Assembly: GCA_037388465.1 (NCBI GenBank)
Contig: JARRKE010000008.1
Coordinates: 1-55,554, forward strand
Direction: 5' to 3'
Length of the DNA: 55,554 nt
From: Gammaproteobacteria bacterium
Lineage (GTDB): Bacteria; Pseudomonadota; Gammaproteobacteria; SpSt-1174
Positions 52,268 through 55,554 of the stretch are shown one piece after another (positions within the stretch are counted from its first letter, which is position 1; each line of letters starts with the position of its first letter). A program made the position numbers and the translations under genes. The notes beneath the pieces were generated by a model that worked only from the letters and a program-made list of their open reading frames with translations, did no database searches and was not told the DNA's origin.

Positions 52268-53266
52268 CTACTCTTCTTGCGGACCCGCCAGCAGGGCGCT
52301 GACGAACTCTTCGGCCTCGAACACGCGCAGGTCCTCGATCGCCTCGCCGACGCCGATAAAGCGCAGCGGCAGCCCGAGTTGCTCGGCCAGGGCGAACACG
52401 ATGCCGCCCTTGGCGGTGCCGTCCAGCTTGGTCACGGTAATGCCCGAGACGTTCACCGCCTCGTGGAACTGGCGGGCCTGGTTAAGGGCGTTCTGGCCGG
52501 TGCCGGCATCCACCACCAGCATGACCTCGTGCGGGGCGGTCTCGTCCAGCTTGCCCATCACCCGGTGCACCTTCTTGAGCTCATCCATGAGGTTGGACTG
52601 GGTGTGCAGGCGTCCCGCCGTGTCGGCGATCAGCACGTCGACGCCGCGCGCCTGCGCGGCCTGCAGGGCGTCGTAGATCACCGAGGCCGAGTCGGCGCCG
52701 CTGCCCTGGGCGATGACGGGGATTTCGTTGCGCTCGCCCCAGGTCTGCAGCTGCTCGACCGCGGCGGCGCGGAAGGTGTCGCCCGCGGCCAGCATCACCG
52801 ACAGGCCCTGGTCCTTGAAGCGGCGCGCCAGCTTGCCGATGGTGGTGGTCTTGCCCACGCCGTTGACGCCGACCATGAGCAGGACATAAGGCCGTTTTTC
52901 CCGGTCGACCTCGAGCGGGGCGGTGCAGGGCTTGAGGATGTCGGCCATGCTCTGGTGCAGGGCGTCGATCAGGGCCGCCGCATCGGTCAGTTCCTTGCGC
53001 GAGACGCGGGCGGTGAGTTCCTTGAGGATGCGCTGGGTCGCCTCCACGCCGACGTCGGCCATCAGCAGGCGGGTCTCCAGTTCTTCCAGCAGCTCGTCGT
53101 CGATCTGCTTTTTGCCCAGCATCAGGGTGGCCATGCCGTCCGTCAGGCCGTGTCCCGTCTTGGACAGGCCCTGGCGCAGGCGGGCGAACATGCCGGGGCG
53201 GCTGGCCTCGGCGGCGGGCGCCTTTTCAGTGTTATCCTTCGGCTGCTTTTTCTTGAAACCGAACAT
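52268..53266 (-). CDS. ftsY: Signal recognition particle receptor FtsY
   Basis: 332 residues. The NG GTPase domain has GVNGVGKTTTIGKLA (G1), DTAGRL (G3) and TKLDGTAKGG (G4/G5). The N-terminal region is short (about 30 residues, basic start MFGFKKKQ) and lacks the long acidic A domain of E. coli FtsY. It docks SRP-bound ribosomes at the membrane. It heads the ftsY-ftsE-ftsX cluster and its start codon lies 13 bp from that of the divergent M16 peptidase gene. Confidence 0.97.
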   Translation of the reverse strand: MFGFKKKQPKDNTEKAPAAEASRPGMFARLRQGLSKTGHGLTDGMATLMLGKKQIDDELLEELETRLLMADVGVEATQRILKELTARVSRKELTDAAALIDALHQSMADILKPCTAPLEVDREKRPYVLLMVGVNGVGKTTTIGKLARRFKDQGLSVMLAAGDTFRAAAVEQLQTWGERNEIPVIAQGSGADSASVIYDALQAAQARGVDVLIADTAGRLHTQSNLMDELKKVHRVMGKLDETAPHEVMLVVDAGTGQNALNQARQFHEAVNVSGITVTKLDGTAKGGIVFALAEQLGLPLRFIGVGEAIEDLRVFEAEEFVSALLAGPQEE

Positions 53267-53279
53267 CGGTGACTCCGTC

Positions 53280-54713
53280 TTGCCGGGCTACAAACATCAC
53301 GAATATCAGGCCGCGTATGCTACCACCACCGGCGCCCGCCGGTGGCGGCTCTGGCTGTGCCTGGCGCTGCTGGGCTGGTTGGGCACGGCCCTGGCCGGCA
53401 ATGGCGACGTCCACACCCTGAAGCTCGCCAACGGCATGCAGGTGATCGTCAAGGAGGATCACCGCGCGCCCATCGTCGTATCGCAGGTCTGGTACCGCGT
53501 CGGTGCCAGCGACGAAAACGACGGCATCACCGGCATCTCCCATGCGCTGGAACACATGATGTTCAAGGGCACGCACGCCCACCCGGGCGGGACCTTCACC
53601 AGCACCATCGACCGGCTGGGCGGCCAGGAAAACGCCTTCACCAGCCGCGATTACACCGCCTACTACGAGGTCCTGGACCACCGCCACCTGAAGACGGCGC
53701 TGGCGCTGGAGGCGGACCGCATGCACAACCTCACGCTGGGGAAGAGTGATTTCGAGCGCGAGATCCGCGTGGTGCGCGAGGAGCGACGCATGCGGGTGGA
53801 GGACGATCCGGAGTCCCTGACCTTCGAGCGCTTCATGGCGGCCGCCTTCGTCAACAGTCCCTATCACCATCCGGTGATCGGCTGGATGCCCGACCTGCAA
53901 AGCCTGACCATCGATGACCTGCGCCGCTGGTACCGGCGCTGGTACGTGCCCGACAACGCCATTCTGGTCGTGGCCGGCGATGTGGAGCCGCAGCAGGTAT
54001 TCAAGCTCGCCCGCCAGGCGTTCGGTCCGCTCAAGGCGCATCCCCTGCCGGTCGACAAGCCGCGCACCGAGGTGCCGCAGCGTGGTGAACGGCGTATTAC
54101 CGTCGAGGCCCCGGCCAAGCTGCCCTATGTGCTGATCGGCTACAAGGTGCCGGGCATTCCCACCGCCACCGAGTCCTGGGAGCCCTATGCCCTGCAGGTG
54201 CTGGGCGGCATTCTTTCGGGCGGCGACAGCGCGCGCCTGCCGAGAATCCTGATCCGCGGCCGGGAGGTCGCCGCCGGCGCCAGTGCCGGCTACAACCCCT
54301 ACGCGCGCTACGAGACCCTGTTCATGCTGGACGGCACGCCCGCCGAGGGCCGTTCCATCCACGACGTGGAGCAGGCCCTGCTGAAGCAGGTCGGCGATCT
54401 GCGCAACAAGCCGGTGGCCGCCGACGAACTGGCGCGGGTCAAGGCCGGCCTGATCGCCCAGGAGGTCTACGCCCGCGATTCGCTTTCGCACCAGGCGACG
54501 CAGCTGGGCATGCTCGCCGCACTCGGTTTGGACTGGCATCTCGCCGAGACCTATACGGCGCACATCAAGGCGGTCACCGCCGCCCAGGTACAGGCCGTGG
54601 CCCGCAAATACCTGGTGGCTGCGGGCCGCACCATCGCCGAACTCAAGCCCCTGCCCATCGATCCCAACCGCCCGCCGCGTTCCGGCGGCGCCAGCTCCGG
54701 TCCGATCCGTTAA
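53280..54713 (+). CDS. M16 family zinc metallopeptidase (active subunit)
   Basis: 477 residues from TTG 53280; there is no in-frame ATG before the mature sequence. The N-terminus has a signal-peptide-like stretch (WRLWLCLALLGWLGTALAG). The inverted zinc motif HALEH gives His88, Glu91 and His92, and the third ligand is probably the Glu in LEADRM. The second half contains a typical M16 LLxxLxxG-like region (LQVLGGILSGGDSARLPR). Probably a periplasmic oligopeptidase. It is translationally coupled to a second M16-fold gene (TAATG overlap). Confidence 0.92.
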   Translation: MPGYKHHEYQAAYATTTGARRWRLWLCLALLGWLGTALAGNGDVHTLKLANGMQVIVKEDHRAPIVVSQVWYRVGASDENDGITGISHALEHMMFKGTHAHPGGTFTSTIDRLGGQENAFTSRDYTAYYEVLDHRHLKTALALEADRMHNLTLGKSDFEREIRVVREERRMRVEDDPESLTFERFMAAAFVNSPYHHPVIGWMPDLQSLTIDDLRRWYRRWYVPDNAILVVAGDVEPQQVFKLARQAFGPLKAHPLPVDKPRTEVPQRGERRITVEAPAKLPYVLIGYKVPGIPTATESWEPYALQVLGGILSGGDSARLPRILIRGREVAAGASAGYNPYARYETLFMLDGTPAEGRSIHDVEQALLKQVGDLRNKPVAADELARVKAGLIAQEVYARDSLSHQATQLGMLAALGLDWHLAETYTAHIKAVTAAQVQAVARKYLVAAGRTIAELKPLPIDPNRPPRSGGASSGPIR

Positions 54714-55554
54714 TGGCTATTTCCCCGCGCAAACCGTTGTTCCTGCTGCTGGCCCTGGTCCTGCTGGGCCCGGTCAGGGCCGAGGCGAATCCGGACATCC
54801 AGCACTGGATCACCACGCACGGACTGAAGGTGTATTTCGTTCACGCCCCGCAGGTACCGATGCTGGATATCCGGCTGGTGTTTCACGCGGGCAGCGCCTA
54901 CGACGGCAAACACCCCGGCCTCGCCCAGCTCACCAGCAACCTGGTGGGCAGTGGCGCGGACGGTATGGATGCGGACGCCATCGCGGCCCGCTTCGATGCG
55001 GTCGGGGCCCAGTTCGATACCGGCGCCCTGCGCGACATGGCCTGGGTCAGCCTGCGCAGCCTGAATGCGCCCGAATACCTGGATCCGTCCCTGTCTACCC
55101 TGATCAACCTGCTGGCCAAGCCGACCTTCCCGCAGGCCGACTACACACGCACGCTGAAACAGATGCAGGTGGGGCTGCAGGCGCAGGAGCAGGACCCGGG
55201 TGCCATCGCCGACAAGGCCATGATGCACGCGCTTTACGGCGATCATCCTTACGCATCGCCCCCCGAGGGCACGATGCAAAGCCTCAAGCGGATACGGCGC
55301 AGCGACGTGGCGGATTACTTCCGCCGTTATTACGTGGCCCGCAACGGGGTGCTGGCCCTGGTGGGGGCGGTGGATCGCGCGCAGGCCGAGAAGATCGCGG
55401 CGCGCATCGGCGCGGCGCTGGCCGAAGGCAAGCCGGCACCGGCGCTGCCTCCCGTGCCGCCCTTGGGCAAAGCGCAGACCATCCGCATTCCGTATCCGTC
55501 CGCGCAGGCGCATATCCTGATCGGCCAGCCCGGCATCCGGCGCGGCGCGCCGGA
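54713..55554 (+). CDS. M16-fold peptidase-like protein lacking the zinc motif (3' end outside window)
   Basis: 280 codons are visible, beginning at an ATG that overlaps the previous stop; the frame is open at the window edge. The signal peptide is MAISPRKPLFLLLALVLLG to about residue 23. Where the partner has HALEH this protein has HPGLAQL after the conserved AGSAYDGK, so the metal ligands are missing. The R-x-D-V-x-x-Y-F-R-R-Y-Y block is typical of M16. It is probably the non-catalytic partner of a heterodimeric peptidase. Confidence 0.88.
   Translation, partial: MAISPRKPLFLLLALVLLGPVRAEANPDIQHWITTHGLKVYFVHAPQVPMLDIRLVFHAGSAYDGKHPGLAQLTSNLVGSGADGMDADAIAARFDAVGAQFDTGALRDMAWVSLRSLNAPEYLDPSLSTLINLLAKPTFPQADYTRTLKQMQVGLQAQEQDPGAIADKAMMHALYGDHPYASPPEGTMQSLKRIRRSDVADYFRRYYVARNGVLALVGAVDRAQAEKIAARIGAALAEGKPAPALPPVPPLGKAQTIRIPYPSAQAHILIGQPGIRRGAP

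Overview
This window reads as chromosomal core DNA of a GC-rich aerobic gammaproteobacterium. The organism call is an inference from gene order. mutY-yggX, yggS-proC-yggT-yggU-metXW beside pilT, and ftsY-ftsE-ftsX-rpoH are arrangements familiar from gammaproteobacteria. The caa3-type plus cbb3-type oxidase set and the high GC would suit a Chromatiales-like lineage, but species cannot be named from sequence alone. There are no insertion sequences, prophage genes, CRISPR arrays or rRNAs, and no gene-free stretch longer than about 300 bases.

Layout. 1-3298: end of an AsmA-family gene, two tandem secreted SRPBCC-fold genes, mutY, yggX, tRNA-Phe and a strong terminator. 3548-6936: a membrane diguanylate cyclase, then a SCO1 and CtaG-type copper delivery pair and a small ABM-fold protein. 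6952-10077: cysQ, nudE, an unknown secreted protein, yrfG and a cysteine-cluster protein. 10238-17397: LysR regulator, rutE-like reductase, pirin, ZntB-type transporter, CLC antiporter, 6-phosphogluconate dehydrogenase, a stress-type membrane protein and a Rof-like protein. 17431-20202: a QueC-like enzyme, hspQ behind a sigma-32-type promoter, a TerB-like gene, an HU-like protein and a TauE/SafE-type membrane protein. 20239-25045: the methionine/proline block (metX, metW, DUF4426, yggU, yggT, proC, yggS). 25164-28689: three tandem PilT/PilU retraction ATPases. 28749-31021: plsY, bioH and bioC.

31277-48586 is a 17-kb respiratory block. It encodes a cytochrome c oxidase whose subunit II carries a fused cytochrome c (ctaC, ctaD, a tiny membrane ORF, cox11/ctaG, ctaE) and its assembly set (surf1, a SCO-like protein, ctaA, ctaB). 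These run directly into a complete cbb3 oxidase locus (ccoN, O, Q, P, G, H, I, S) that ends in another tiny membrane ORF. With the SCO1/CtaG pair near 5-6.5 kb, the window holds most of the heme A, copper and assembly machinery for two terminal oxidases of probably different oxygen affinity.

48666-53266 (minus) is the ftsY-ftsE-ftsX-rpoH cluster, interrupted by a two-receiver response regulator. A perfect CIRCE operator sits 34 bp upstream of the rpoH start codon, so sigma-32 itself is probably under HrcA control. The window ends with two M16-fold peptidase genes; the first has the zinc motif and the second, cut by the window edge, does not.

The observations most worth following are the CIRCE operator on rpoH, the two sub-35-codon membrane ORFs in the oxidase operons, the atypical QueC-like protein, the degenerate first receiver domain, the third retraction ATPase with an acidic tail, and the HU-gene terminator embedded in the end of the convergent TerB-like gene.
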